From positions 222,937,643 through 223,001,642 of the forward strand of contig CM040128.1 in assembly GCA_022559845.1 (NCBI GenBank): DNA of 64,000 nt. The letters are read 5' to 3'. The notes below the pieces were generated by a model. It was not told where the DNA came from. It saw nothing but the letters and a program-made list of their open reading frames with translations, and did not search any database. The stretch is from Amorphophallus konjac (lineage: Eukaryota; Streptophyta; Magnoliopsida; Alismatales; Araceae). The stretch's first letter is position 1. Each line of letters opens with the position of its first letter. Positions 45,611 to 57,978 of the stretch are shown in pieces. The translations under genes and the position numbers were made by a program.

Positions 45611-47525
45611 TTCTCCCCCTTTTTGATGATGACAACACTGTGAGTCATTATGTGGTAGTAATATCCAAGATGACAAAGTTTATGACATATGCGACATGTG
45701 CAAGTCAAGATCCATGATAGTGAAAGCATGTGAATGCGAATATGTATGCATGGATGATCAAAGCATGTGAATGTTATGCACAAACCCCTATCACATATGC
45801 AGACTCAAAGCTCACAAGGTTCTCTCCCCCATGGACTCTCTCCCGTCCACAATTCACTCTCCCCCTTTGACAACTCACAAAGGCCGCATAAAGAACAGAC
45901 AAAGGTATTAAAGGACTCACAACAAGACACTTTCTCCCCCTTTGACAGCAGCAAAAAGGAGGGATAATATAGAGAAGGTGACTAATGTCTGAGAGACCAG
46001 AGGTGAATGAGAGTGGAGAGCAAGCCATTATATGCAAACCTGAAACATACCGTGAGCAACATATATGGTTCAAAGCTAATGAAATCCGAGATCAGCAATA
46101 GAGGTCGAAAGGCGTCTACATCCATGTTGTAATAGAAATGAACTAAAAGTGCATATCATGGCAGTGTTTAACCTTCCCTTGTCTTATATATCCTTATTCA
46201 ATAACTACAAAGGGAATAACACAAAAACTTGTATTGAGGCTAATCAATTATGACTAAAACATGGAATTTGATGAGTTCAACAAATTTGATTTTCAATATC
46301 TTTTGAATTTGATGGCACATGACTCATATTTTTACGAGCAATCAAGTCTAGTACATGCCTCCTAGCCGTAAGAATACACGTTGTTTAGACTCCAGTATCT
46401 CTAGGTATTTGGCAAGACTGACGGTTATGCTGCAGAATGAACAGAAATACAAAGTCACGTCATGACATATCCAATCTCATTTTTGTGATGAGAAGATATA
46501 TTTCTCATCAATTATGCTAGTGCTCTGCCTAGAGTTCAAATATAATTAAGACAGAGATAACATGGGCACATCATGACATATCATTCGTCACTTGATTTGA
46601 TGACGTGACATATTTCTCCGTGCAAAAATATCATTGTTCTGTCAAATTGATTTCCAAGAATTCCAGCTCATCAAGATTTTTAGAAACAATACTAAGCTCT
46701 AGAGTATCACCAAGATGGTCATGGCGTTTGGATTTTCAGATTTCAGGATAGTCATTCAAAGCATAATATGCAATCTCTAGTTAAGGTCTATTAAAACCAC
46801 AGAACATAGATGATTTCAAAAGATATATCCGAACTTCAAGGAAATCATTAAATCTAAACCATTTTCATTGGATGGACAATCATCAGGGCATATAATAGAA
46901 AGCTCTTACGCCGTAGTTCTGTCGGTCTCATGATCTCATGTTCAGACTATAAGCCATGAAGTTCAGATTGCATGAGAGTAAGAATAGTAGCATGACTCCC
47001 CCTAAGGATATGCAATGAATGCACTCAAGGAGTTATGTTTGCAATCAAGTGGAATGACAAATGTCAAGGAGAGATTGACTAGGTCCATGCAGGGGTTGAC
47101 CTGATCAAACATGAATTTGGCAGACATGAAATGCATGACCCAACACATGGTTGTACACTTATTAAATGTAATAGAATGAAGAGGAAATATATGCATGAAT
47201 GCTGCAAAGAGGCAACTCCCCCTTACTATATGGCCTATATACGACAGTGACGCATGGTACTTGGCAGAGGTGAAACCTCACGCATATTGAGTGCTTCTAG
47301 GTAAGCATAACATACCTTTCCATACATCAACATCTAATATACCATGACCATGCAAGAAGGATGCTACACAAACCATGCAATACATTATAAACATGAATTC
47401 AATTTTATTATGCATCATGACTACATGCAATGCTACACCATATACAAAATGACATATTTACATATAAACAATGCATGGACACCAATCTGCAAAAACACAC
47501 AACTAAATTGAACAAAGTCATCATT
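45611..47525. other. Copia3 3' spacer with repeated polypurine-like motifs
   Basis: Between the pol stop and the LTR. The functional polypurine tract is 45611-45625 (minus strand CAAAAAGGGGGAGAA, abutting the LTR). Further AAAGGGGGAGA-type motifs are at about 45857-45868 and 45931-45945, and weaker AGGGGGAGT ones near 46996 and 47215. No env-like open frame is present, although SIRE-type elements often have one in this position. Confidence 0.7.
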
Positions 47526-47800
47526 TCAATTTTTATTGGACTGAGGTCGACAAATACCAAGCTCTCTTCTGAGTGTTGAAAATCTGTCATTACACAAGGG
47601 CTTGGTGAAAATATCGGCAATTTGATTTAGAGTATCAACAAAATGCAGTTCAAAATTTTTCTTAACGACCTCATCTCTAATAAAGTGATGCCTAATCTCA
47701 ATATGCTTAGTCCTAGAGTGTTAGACTAGATTTTTTGTAAGGTTGATAGCACTAGTGTTATCACACAGAATCGGTACACAACCAAGATCCACTAGGTAGT
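47526..47800 (-). pseudogene. Copia3 RNase H C-terminal piece
   Basis: From the Athila junction leftwards: LVDLGCVPILCDNTSAINL, then a stop (TAG/TAA region at NLV*HSRTKHIEIRHHF), IRDEVVKKNFELHFVDT, QIADIFTKPL and a TGA at 47528-47526. This is the standard end of copia pol. The piece before the junction is at 60023-60118. Confidence 0.88.
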
Positions 47801-49418
47801 TGATGGGCTCGGCACCCGTCGTTTAAAAATACCGTGCCACATAAATTTCAAAATTGATAAAATCGCACTCACTCACTTAAATGGTTTTGGAAATACGAGT
47901 ACAGTGGTAAATACGGGTCGATCCCATGAGGATAAAAAATCTTTATAGATCCAGTTGGAAAATATCCTTATGTTTTGAAAACTAATTTTTTTATCTTTTG
48001 AGTGTGATTAACACTAAAGAAAATTAAATTGCAACTTTGAATAAGAAGAGAAAAGTGAAGGAAATTTTAGCCAATAGATGAAGAACGCCGCTGTTTCCTC
48101 GCCGAGCCTTAGATGAAGATCACTCCGCCTTGGAAGTCAACGACGTGAGGTGACTGGAAGATGACTAACCGCCTTGGGTTGTGTGAAGTAATTGTGAAGA
48201 GATGGAGATGGATAGAAATAGGAACAAAGACAAGTTGAAAACACAACAAAATTATATTAAAAATAGGGGATTGGAAGGAAGAGAATAATTTAAAATCTAG
48301 AGGGAATTGGAAGAAGTGGAAGAAATGAAAGTTGTAGATAATGAAAAGAGGAAGAAGTTTAATGAAGACCACAGAGATAGAAAACTAGAGGAATATAGTG
48401 AAAATTATGAAAAATCAATATCTATCGGTGCAGATGAACAGTAAAACGTTAAAGACAGAACAGTGAAAAATTAATTGTAACTTACAAACGAAGAAGAATT
48501 AGAAGAAGTGATAGAAGAATAAAATCTAGATCTATAAAAGAAGAACAACTTTTATGAAGAACTCAGAGTGAACAGAGGATTGGAAAGGGTTCAAAACAGA
48601 AGAATATTAGAAGGTATCACCTCAGATGAACAGTAATCACATAGAACAGAACTTAGAAAAATGGGAAATAACTTTCAAACTATAAGGAATTAAGGGAAAT
48701 GATAGAAAGAGAAATTGGAGAACACTTAAAGATGACAACTTTTGTGAAGACAGGAAAATGAAATGGAGATCAGAACAATAAGTAATGGGACTAAGAAAGG
48801 ACTAAATACTTGAACAAAATATTCATTAAAACAACATCAACTTACAAAGTTTACATCAAAAGCTCTCAAAACAACACCCTCTAACTCTCCTATGTAGCTT
48901 TACTAAGGTCAACAAGAATGAACTTCAAAAACTCAAAGCAACCCCTTACAACTCTTAGCAACTCTTTTTTTTTTCATCACAATAGAAGCCCCTTTTATAG
49001 GGTTAACACCACCACATTCCCTATGTGAACATCTTGACATTTCTTGCCCCTTTTGTTGAAAAACACAATCCATTACTGTCATTTTTTGACTCAGAATTGT
49101 GTGCCAACATGTGTTGCACACTTTTACATTTTTTTCTGATTTTTCCTATTTTTTCTAGCCTTCTTTCTCTTCCTTTCTCTCTCTTTCTCTCTCCTCTGGC
49201 CGCGTGCGCCGCCGTGCGCCACGTTCTCTGTGCGTGGGCGCGGTGCGCCGGCCGCCTTCTCCTCCGCGGGTGCGTCGCGGTGCGCCCAGCCCTCCGCCGC
49301 GTTGACGCGCCTCGCGCGTTGACCACCCGCGGGCGGGCCTCGTCGCCCGTGCCCGCCTGGCGAAGGCGGGCTCGCGCCCTGCCGACCCGCAGCACACAAA
49401 ACACACACACACACACAC

Positions 49419-49461
<43 letters not shown>

Positions 49462-49835
49462 ATATATATATTATGTATATATCTTATAAAAGCCCTTTAA
49501 AATATCAAATAAATTTATTTTTTTTCTATTTTTTTTCTATTTTTTTCTTTTCTTTTTGAACAACTCCATGGGCTTTTGGCCCCTTTCAACATATATTTAT
49601 ATTTTCTCTTTTTTATTTTTTTTTCTTTGATTACTTTTTTCTTCATGTTACTTTTCTCCTCGTACCGAGTGCCTGCATAAATAAGTAAATAACTTTATTA
49701 AAATTATTTAATTCCATAAAATTAAATATTTGACTCTAAATTAAAAGTAAGTGTGATATGTGCATATTTATTATTATTAAAGCTCATAACAAATGTGTAT
49801 AACATGAATTAATATGTAAAAATACACACTTATCA
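47801..49835 (-). repeat. Athila 3' LTR (2,035 bp)
   Basis: On the minus strand it starts TGATAAGTGTGTATT after a polypurine tract (GTTGGGGGATG, 49836-49846) and ends GGTGCCGAGCCCATCA. A minus-strand TATAAAAGGGG is near 48990. In a visual comparison of the first ~200 bp it differs from the other LTR by roughly 5 to 6 percent. It contains a GC island and a CA/TA microsatellite. Confidence 0.94.
49190..49466. repeat. GC-rich island and (CA)n(TA)n microsatellite, Athila 3' LTR
   Basis: A CT-rich run leads into about 200 bp of extremely GC- and CpG-rich sequence (49195-49395), then (AC)n (49400-49419) and (TA)n (49425-49459). The same arrangement is in the 5' LTR at about 59385-59655. Open frames of 87 to 145 codons here come from base composition only. 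Confidence 0.85.
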
Positions 49836-51051
49836 CATCCCCCAACTTACTCATTGCTAGTCCCTTAGCAATGCAAATAATTAAAAAATTTAGGACCAAC
49901 AAGAATTTAAAATATTCATGCTCCATTTCTAGATCATCTTAAAATATTCATGCTCCATTTCTAGATCATCTTTCATAGAGTCAACTGAAGATTAGGAATC
50001 TGGAAGAGTTACCACAGACTAGTCTTATGTAGGATATAGGTACATGATCAAGAAGTCAATTTAAAGGTCAATAGCACTTGTGCATGTGTAATGCTAAGTC
50101 CACAGTGAAGACAATTGCATCCCCCATTTGCTATTCCAAATAAGTGCCTTTCAATCCTGCACTTCTTAAACAGAGCATTCAGCATAATAACTTTTGTTTG
50201 CCTTATTGCTTTGTCCCTTTTGGGATCTCTTTTTCTTTTTCACTTTTCTTTTTCTTCTTTTGTTTTAAACACACATGATGCCGCACTACCCTTCACTGTT
50301 TTACGCGAACCTCAACACGTCTTAGTTAAAGTAGGCCCGGTTACATAGATCAAGGTTCCCGTTTCCATTTGACGCGAACCTCAACATGTCTTAGGTGAAG
50401 TAGGCCCGGTTACTCGGAATCGGAGTATTTTTCATGGTGTTTTTCTCAAAAAAGATTTTTCAATAGATAACATGGCAGAAAGCTTATAAAAGATCTCTTC
50501 TTCAAGAAGTGTAGAATATCAGACAGTATGTCTAAAATAGCAGAAGGCTTGTCCTTCTTGTTTCATTAGCGTGCAAAGTGATTTTTATTTTTCTGAAGTG
50601 CACATGAACTTTAAAAAGATTCTTATATCAGTTTTCCATGGCTAGATTAAATAAATTGTCCATCATCCTTTTCCCTAGTCTTTTCTATTCTAGAATCACT
50701 TTCAATAGAAGCATGAATTAGGAAACTTCAAATGGGGAAAACTTTTGTTTAGCGTGACAATACAAGATATCAAGAAAAAATTTGAAGATGCCCCCCCAAC
50801 TTAAATGACATTGTCCTCAATGGCATAAGCATTAGACAGATCAGAGAACAAGTAAATAAAAAAAATGGTTGGGATGGAAGGATACAACCTGATGGTCGGT
50901 GCAAAATGACGAGGGCTTCGTTTCGTCTTGGCCTGACAACTGAAAAAGAAACACACGAAAACTAGATATCAAATCACAAAAATCGTGGGTTGCCTCCCAA
51001 AAGCGCTAAGTTTACCGTCTTCAGCTAGACGCATGAAAGCTCAAAAGGAAT
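49836..51051. other. Athila 3' spacer
   Basis: Noncoding, between the integrase stop and the LTR. It holds a 32-bp tandem duplication (49909-49940, 49941-49972) and a ~69-bp-spaced direct repeat (ACGCGAACCTCAACA at 50303 and 50372, each followed by GTAGGCCCGGTTAC). I see no env-like frame. Confidence 0.7.
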
Positions 51052-53983
51052 TCATTCCTGATCACATAAGGCTATGGATTCTTTTGGGGATAACATCTCA
51101 TTTTCCAAGTAAGGTTTCAATCTTTGACCGTTAACAGTAAAGATATGACCATTTTGGGGATTCAAAATTTTGACGGCTCCATGGTCAAATGCCTTAACAA
51201 CTATGAACGGTCCATCCCATCTTGATTTTAATTTACCGGGGAACAAGCGTAGCCGTGAGTTAAAAAGCCAAACCTTTTGATTTTCCTGAAAAGTTTTCCT
51301 GTGAATATGCTGATCATGGAAAGCCTTGGTTTTAACTTTATAAATCTTGGAATTTTCATATGCTTCATTTCTTATCTCCTCCAGTTCATTGAGTTGTAGG
51401 ACTCGTTGGGTTCCAGCTTGAGTTAAGTCAAAGTTGACTTGCTTAATGGCCCAATAGGCTCTATGTTCAAGCTCGACCGATAAGTGGCAGGCTTTACCAA
51501 AAATAAGCCGATAGGGTGACATTCCAATAGGACTTTTGAACGCAGTTCTATAGGCCCATAGTGCATCATCCAATCTCTCAGACCAGTCTTTTCTATCCGG
51601 CCTAACTGTCTTATGCAGAATGTTCTTAATCTCCCTATTGGATACCTCCACCTGACCATTGGTTTGGGGATGATATGGGGTGGCAATTTTGTGAGTGATC
51701 CCATATTTCTTGAGCAAAGCGCGAAATTGGGAGTGAGTGAAATGCGAACCCCCATCACTAATTATAGTCCTGGGACATCCAAATCTAGAGAAAATATTCT
51801 TGCGAATAAATTTCATCACTACCTTATGATCATTGGTCCTTGTGGCGATAGCTTCAATCCATTTTGAAACATAATCGACCGCCACCAAAATGTATTCATT
51901 CCCAAAGGATGGTGGAAACGGTCCCATGAAGTCTATTCCCCAGACATCAAAGATTTCAACAACCAGAATGGGATTAAGCGGCATCATATCTCTCTTCGAA
52001 ATATTGCCCACAGCTTGACACCTCAGACATGTTTTTGAAAATTCATAAGCATCCTTAAATAAAGTGGGCCAATAAAATCAACTTTGTAACACCTTAGCCG
52101 CAGTCTTCTTTCCTAAAAAGTGTCCTCCGCAAGCGAGAGTGTGATAAAAATTCAGTACAGATTGTTGTTCTTCCTCGGGGACACATCTTCTGATGATCTG
52201 ATCAGGACCCATATGAAACAGTTCCGGGTCCTCCCAAAAATAGTGCTTGACCTTAGCAAAGAAGTTATCCTTCTCCTGCTTAGTCCACCCACCCGGGATT
52301 TGTCCTACTGCCAAAAGGTTGACAATGTGAGCATACCAGGGGGTTGAGATGTAAGAGATAGATAACAGTTGTTCATCTGGAAAAGAATCAGACATGGGAG
52401 CACTCTCGGGTATCACTATTCGGGATAAATGATCAGCCACCACATTCTCTAACCCCTTCTTGTCTTTGATTTCTAGATCAAATTCTTGCAGTAATAGAAT
52501 CCATCGAATCAGATGGGGTTTAGCATCCTTCTTGGTGAGCAGGTATTTCAAAGCAGCGTGATCAGAATACACAATAACTTTGGCCCCTAAAAGATATGAT
52601 CAGAATTTCTCTAGGGCAAAAACAACAGCCAGAAGTTCCTTCTCTGTGGTGGTATAATTCAATTGAGCATCAGCGAGAGTGCGACTCACATAATAGATAA
52701 CCACATGTTTCTTATCAATTCGTTGCCCCAAGACAGCTCCTATGGCGTAGTCCGAGGCATCACACATGATTTCGAATGGCAGCGACCAATCTGGTGATTG
52801 TAGAATTGGAGCTTGGGTCAGGGCTGCCTTCAGAGAATGGAAAACCTCTAGGCAAGACTCATCTAGGTGGAATGGAGTGTCCTTAGCTAGCAGCTTAGTG
52901 AGCGGGTGAGTAATGGAAGAGAAGTTCTGAATAAATCTTCGATAAAAACCCGCATGGCCAAGAAAAGATCAGATTTGCCTGACAGACGAAGGGGGAGGAA
53001 GATTGGAAATCAGATCAACCTTAGCCTTGTCTACCTCTATTCCCCTCTCGAAAATAACATGGCCTAACACAATGCCTTCTTGTACCATAAAATGACTTTT
53101 CTCCCAGCTAAGCACCAGATTAGATTCAATGCATCGTGCCAACACTTTTTACAAATTCTTCAAACAACCGGCAAATGAGTCTCCGAAAACTGAGAAATCA
53201 TCCATGAAAATTTCTAAAAATTCTCCTGCCATTTCAGAAAAGATTGACATCATGCACCGCTGAAAGGTGGCAGGGGCATTGCAAAGTCCAAACGGCATTC
53301 TCCTGAAAGCAAACATGCCATAAGGACACGTGAATGTAGTTTTCTCTTGATCCTCTGGGTAGACAGCAACTTGATTGTACTCGGAATATCCATCCAAAAA
53401 GTAAAAATATTTTTGCCCAGCCAATTTCTCCAAAATTTGATCCAAAAATGGGAGAGGGAATCCTTCTTTGTTATGAGTTCAATTTTCTGTAATCAATACA
53501 GATTCTCCATCCCATTTGTAGTCTCATTTCCAGCTCCTCACCTTTCTCATTTTTAGTCACGGTCAGCCCAGATTTCTTTGGAACAACTTGTGTGGGGCTG
53601 ACCCACTTACTATTAGAGATGGGATATATAATCCCAGCATCCAACCACTTCACTACCTCTTGCTTGACTACCTCTTTCATGTTCGGGTTAAGCCGGCGCT
53701 GCATCTCCCTGCTCGGCTTGGCATTATCCTCTAAGTAGATATGGTGCATACAGACATCCGGACTGATGCCCTTGAGATCTGTCACCGACCATCCTATTGC
53801 CCCCCTATGCTCCTTAAGGACATTTAAGAGTTGAGATTCCTGAGCAGAAGTGAGGTTGGAGGCTATGATGACAGGCAAAGTTTGGTTAGGACCCAGATAA
53901 GCGTACTTAAGAGAATCCGTTAGAGGTTTCAATTCAAGAGTAGGTGGATGATCCAGAGATGGAAGCGCAGGTTTGGATTGCAA
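51052..53983 (-). pseudogene. Athila RT, RNase H and integrase
   Basis: RT begins in 53471-53983 (ISDVC-like HHIYLEDNAKPSREMQRRL, WVSPTQVVPKKSG, WRICIDYRKLNS). A one-base deletion near 53469 shifts the frame to DGYSEYNQVAVYPEDQ, MPFGLCNAPATF and catalytic FMDDFSVF. Stops lie near 53149, 52970, 52600 and 52074. RNase H (about 52560-52790) has CDASDYAIGAVLGQ and a long C-terminal part [12 protein letters not shown]. Integrase has the zinc region (HTLACGGHF...CLRCQ), [21 protein letters not shown] and [11 protein letters not shown], so Asp-Asp-Glu is kept, and it ends IALCDQE at 51052. It is inactive because of the frameshift and stops. Confidence 0.9.
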
Positions 53984-53997
53984 TGGAGGGAGTGACT

Positions 53998-55041
53998 CTA
54001 CCCTAGACCAGGGTGTGATAGAGAGAGGAGAATCTGAAGCATGCTACCCTCTTCTAGGGTGTCCTTGATTGCATCTGGACTTTCATCAATCATCTCGTCA
54101 AAGATATCAATGATGTTACATTCTTCTTCATGGTAGGGGTACTGAGAAGCCTTAAAAACATTCAATGCAACCTTCTCTCCTCCAAATGATATATCCATCA
54201 TTCCTGTGGCACAATTTATATTGGCCTTAGCCGTGGCTAAAAATGGACGTCCGAAAATAATAGGTGTGTGCTTTAGATAAGGGGACGAGGCCATATCCAA
54301 AATGAGGAAATCCACCGAGAAATAACAATCATGCACTTTTACAATCACATCCTCCAACAGACCTCTTGGTGTTTTCACTGATCTATCTGCCAATTGAAGG
54401 ATGATAGAAGTGGGTTTTAACTCACCCAGATCAAATTGCTCATAGATAAAGGTGGGCAAAAGATTTACGCTAGCACCTAAATCTAGCAAGGCTCGATCAA
54501 AAGTGACTCCACCTATGTCACATGAGATTAATGGGGCTCTGGGGTCCTTCAATTTTCTGGGCAAATGATTCATTACGACAGCACTCACATCCTCAGACAA
54601 GCGGACCTTTTGAGTTGCCGCCCTTGGCTCCCTCCTTGGAGTGCAAAGCTCTTTCAAAAACTTTGCATATGCCGGCACATGCTTGATTGCATCTAAAAGT
54701 GGAATATTGATAATCACTTGTTTGAACAATTCCACTAATTCTTCTTGTTGTACCGGCGGTTTCTTGTGAGCTTTCGACTTTATGGCATCCGGAAAAGGGA
54801 CCTTAGGCACATAGTCTTGGGGTCCTTCATCAAGTTTCACCTTTCCTTTAGCCAGCCTCTTCTCTCCATCCGTCGGCTTCTCTATTTCATTAACAATCAT
54901 GGGCTCCTCTTCCTCATCATTCTCCTCTTGGGTCTCTTGGCCCGAACTATTGCCAACTCCCCTAACCTGATAAGGGTCATCTAAAATTTTCCCACTCCTG
55001 AGGGTAGATATAGCCTTGGCATTCTCAAATTGAGGGCCCAT
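53998..55041 (-). pseudogene. Athila protease region
   Basis: A 347-codon open frame. The N-terminal part is acidic linker (GPQFENAKAISTLRSGK, EENDEEEEP); the centre matches Athila (VRLSEDVSAVVMNHLPRKLKDP). The protease motif is LLDLGASVNLLP, where Leu replaces the usual Ser/Thr, as is normal for Athila. HTPIIFGRPFLATA follows. It is separated from gag by TAA (55110-55108) and from RT by TAG (54000-53998), both in the same frame, so the ancestral gene was one gag-pol frame. Confidence 0.88.
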
Positions 55042-55107
55042 AGGAGGAGGAGGCTGAGGTTGGTTTGGTTGAGGGAGAATAGGAGCTCTTTGGGGGAAGC
55101 CTGGAGG

Positions 55108-56604
55108 TTAGTTCTTAGGATTAGCCACCGGTTGGCTAGGAAGCTGACCTACCTCTCTTCTAACATTTCCTGCTGCTAATTGCCCGATCTGACCTTCCAA
55201 CTTAGCAATAGATTGTTGCTGAGAAAGAATGAGCTGTTGGAGTTGGTCAAATTTTTCATTAAAATTGGGCTGTGGAGGTTGCGGAGGAGGTTGGAAGGGA
55301 ACTTGAGCTTGAAAATGATTTGAAGGATATTGATGGTGTTGGCTCTGAAAATGTTGAGCAGAATGTTGATAGTACGGGGCCTGAGAAGGAGGTTGAGAAT
55401 ATTGCTGGAAAGGTGTAGTGGATTGAGAGAAATGTTTGTGAGATTGAGCTTGAAAAGGTTGTTTTTGGAAAGAGGGGTTAGGTTGGGTAGATGAACCTTG
55501 TTGGGATTTCCAAGAAAAAATCGGGTGGTTTCTCCAGCCTGGATTGTAGGTGTTGGAATAAGGATCATAAGGAGGCCTAGAGACACCCTGAGCAGCGAAG
55601 ATTTGTTCTTGGATGAATGGGGGAAGCTGGGCTGCAGTGAGGCAATCAGTTACCACATGATCGAGGCTAGAGCAAAGAGCACAGATCTCTTCATGACTGG
55701 GAGCTGAGAATGGTTGAGGTTGAGGACCTGAAGAAGAAGGTTCCTGTCTAGATAGAATTTGATCTAGCTTTTGAGCTACGAGATCAATATTCTCTATCTT
55801 CTGCGCCATCAATTCCATTTTGTTCAATTTCTGAGTCAAGGCATTGATATCTATCCTATTCTCACACTCAACTTGGCTCTTCACTTCATAAAGCCCACCC
55901 TTCTTAGCCGGCCCAATCGTTCTTTCATAAGATGATCGCGAGGCATGACTAATTGAATTTTTACTGAGCATTTCAAATAAATCATATGCCTCATCTTCGC
56001 TCTTACTCATAAAAGCTCCCCCACATGAAGCATCCACCATTTGCCTGTAACTATCAGTCAATCCCTCATAGAATGCTTGAACTATTTGCCATCTTGACAA
56101 ACCATGATGTGGATATTTTCTTAACAAATCTTTCAACCTATCCCATGCCGCATGGATTTGTTCCCCAGGATTTTGTGAAAATCCAGTTATCGCTCTCCTC
56201 ATGGTATTGGTTCGCCCTATGGGGTAGAATTTCTTTAAGAATTCCTTTTGCATTTCTGCCCATGTGTCTATGGGTTTACCCAAGGCTCCTAACCAATATT
56301 TGGCTTTAACTTTGAGAGAGAATGGGAAAAGGGTCAACCTGAGAGCATCATCAGAAAAATTGGAGATTTTCACAGTTGAACAAATCTGGAGGAACTCATC
56401 CAGATGTCTATAGGGATCCTCATTGGTATTGCCATAGAAAGATGGTAATATTTGAATGGTGCTGGACTTGATTTCATATTGGGCTGCTTGATTTTGAGGT
56501 GCTTGGGTATAAAATGAAGGTTGGTATTGATTTGGAAGAAAATATTCCTTCATTTGCTTAGGAGTAGCTCGTTGAATTTGCTAATTTTTGTTGTGATCCG
56601 CCAT
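55108..56604 (-). pseudogene. Athila gag
   Basis: The likely start is ATG at 56604-56602 (MADHNKN), followed after seven codons by TAG (56583-56581); the intact frame then runs from 56553. The retrotransposon gag domain has FYGNTNEDPYRHLDEFLQIC, LRLTLFPFSLKVKAKYWL and WAEMQKEFLKKFYPIGRT. A coiled region (LTQKLNKMELMAQKIE), one zinc knuckle-like CALCSSLDHVVTDC and a long Gln/Pro/Ser-rich tail follow. It ends at TAA 55110-55108. Confidence 0.88.
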
Positions 56605-57953
56605 GAGGTTAGGTTGATGGTGAGTTCTAGAATGCACTAACCTCTCAATCTCTCCTATGGGTCCTAGCAAAGATGGGTGTAGAGATCTCCTTCCTTGCAT
56701 AAACTAGGACCAAAGGAGAAAAAAAATTGTTTTTTGTATGCTGATTTTTTTATTTTGACACACTAAGATGAAAAAGAGAGAAGAGAATGCTTCTTTTCTT
56801 TTTATTATTTTTTTTTCATTTTGATTTTGTTGTTCTTTTATGCAAAGATAAACAAGTTATCACACAAATTACCCTGATGACCTAGATGTGCCATAAACCT
56901 ACAAATGGGATTTCACAAAATGATTAAAGTGAAACTTAAGTTCACCCTCAATATTTCCACCGGTCAGGTAAGGGGTGGGGTAGTGGGAGGCTCCCCCTAC
57001 TTTCGTAGGGACCTAATTATGTCAAACCACTAGCCCGCTTAAGGCGTTTGCCGTCCGACCATCTTGCCTTAGGCACTAGTTTTCATAAGAGGGTAAACCC
57101 AAATAATACAAGAACCACAGTGTGATCCTAGGGTCAACGTCTACTGACTTTTCTTTATGGCGTAGGTCATGCAGATATGCAAGAGAAATGTGATTTGTGG
57201 GCTAAGGAAGGGTGATGAATTTCCCACCTTATGTTATTTAAAGGTAATGCCTTTAGAATATTTTGAAATGAAATGCACACCACAATTTCAAACAAGGGGT
57301 TCTTATGCAATATGCATGTCAGAATAGGATAAGTAGAACGTACCTTGCCCCTCGCAATCTTCAAAATGCAATGATAGGAATTAAACAAAGAAAAATTCTA
57401 TGCTAAATGATCCATGACCTAGAACATGATGGGTGTGGTTTCTATTCTTAGATGAAGTCTTTTATTTTGGTACAAGTGCTAAAAAATTTTTTTTTTTAGT
57501 TAATGAACCTATCTAGTCAGTAAACTTTTCTTTTATTTTGATGTTTTGATTTTTTTTAAATTTTTTAATAAGAGATAAATGCAAGAGACTATAAATAATA
57601 AAATAACAAAGATATGTAAATTTAGTACAACTTGTAGCCTAAAATGGTATTTTTATGTTTTCTGATTTTTTATGATTTTTATAGATTTTTCAAAAATTTG
57701 TCAGATTTTTTTGAAGATTTTTCAGAAATTGAAAAAATAGAAACTGTCCCCACGTTTTAGCCCTTTAGCAACGCTTCACTGCTACAGTTCCAGCCTTTCA
57801 GCGACGCTTCATTTTCTTGGAATTTCAGGTATGATTTTCCTCTTTCTTTGATTTTCTGATTTGTTTTCTTTTTCCTGCAAAATAAAAATAAAAAAATTAT
57901 TATACAAATATACACATCAAACACAAGAATATCCCAACATTCAAAAATTCCTC
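56605..57953. other. Athila 5' leader
   Basis: The untranslated leader between primer site and gag. It is AT-rich with several T-runs (57485-57500, 57540-57560). No coding domain is visible. Confidence 0.65.
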
Positions 57954-57971
57954 GCCCCGGCAGCGGCGCCA
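57954..57971 (-). promoter_or_regulatory. Athila primer-binding site
   Basis: The minus strand reads TGGCGCCGCTGCCGGGGC, complementary to the 3' end of tRNA-Asp, the usual Athila primer. It sits seven bases from the LTR end (CCCATCA). Confidence 0.9.
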
Positions 57972-57978
57972 AAAAATT

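Noticed and set aside
45774..46073. possible env-like frame downstream of Copia3 pol
   Set aside because: 99 codons with no signal or coiled-coil pattern, overlapping polypurine-like motifs; noncoding is more likely.
49021..49462. several Arg/Pro/Ala-rich open frames on both strands (and the copy at 59112-59610)
   Set aside because: All frames are open only because of the GC-rich composition; no domain, and the region is LTR.
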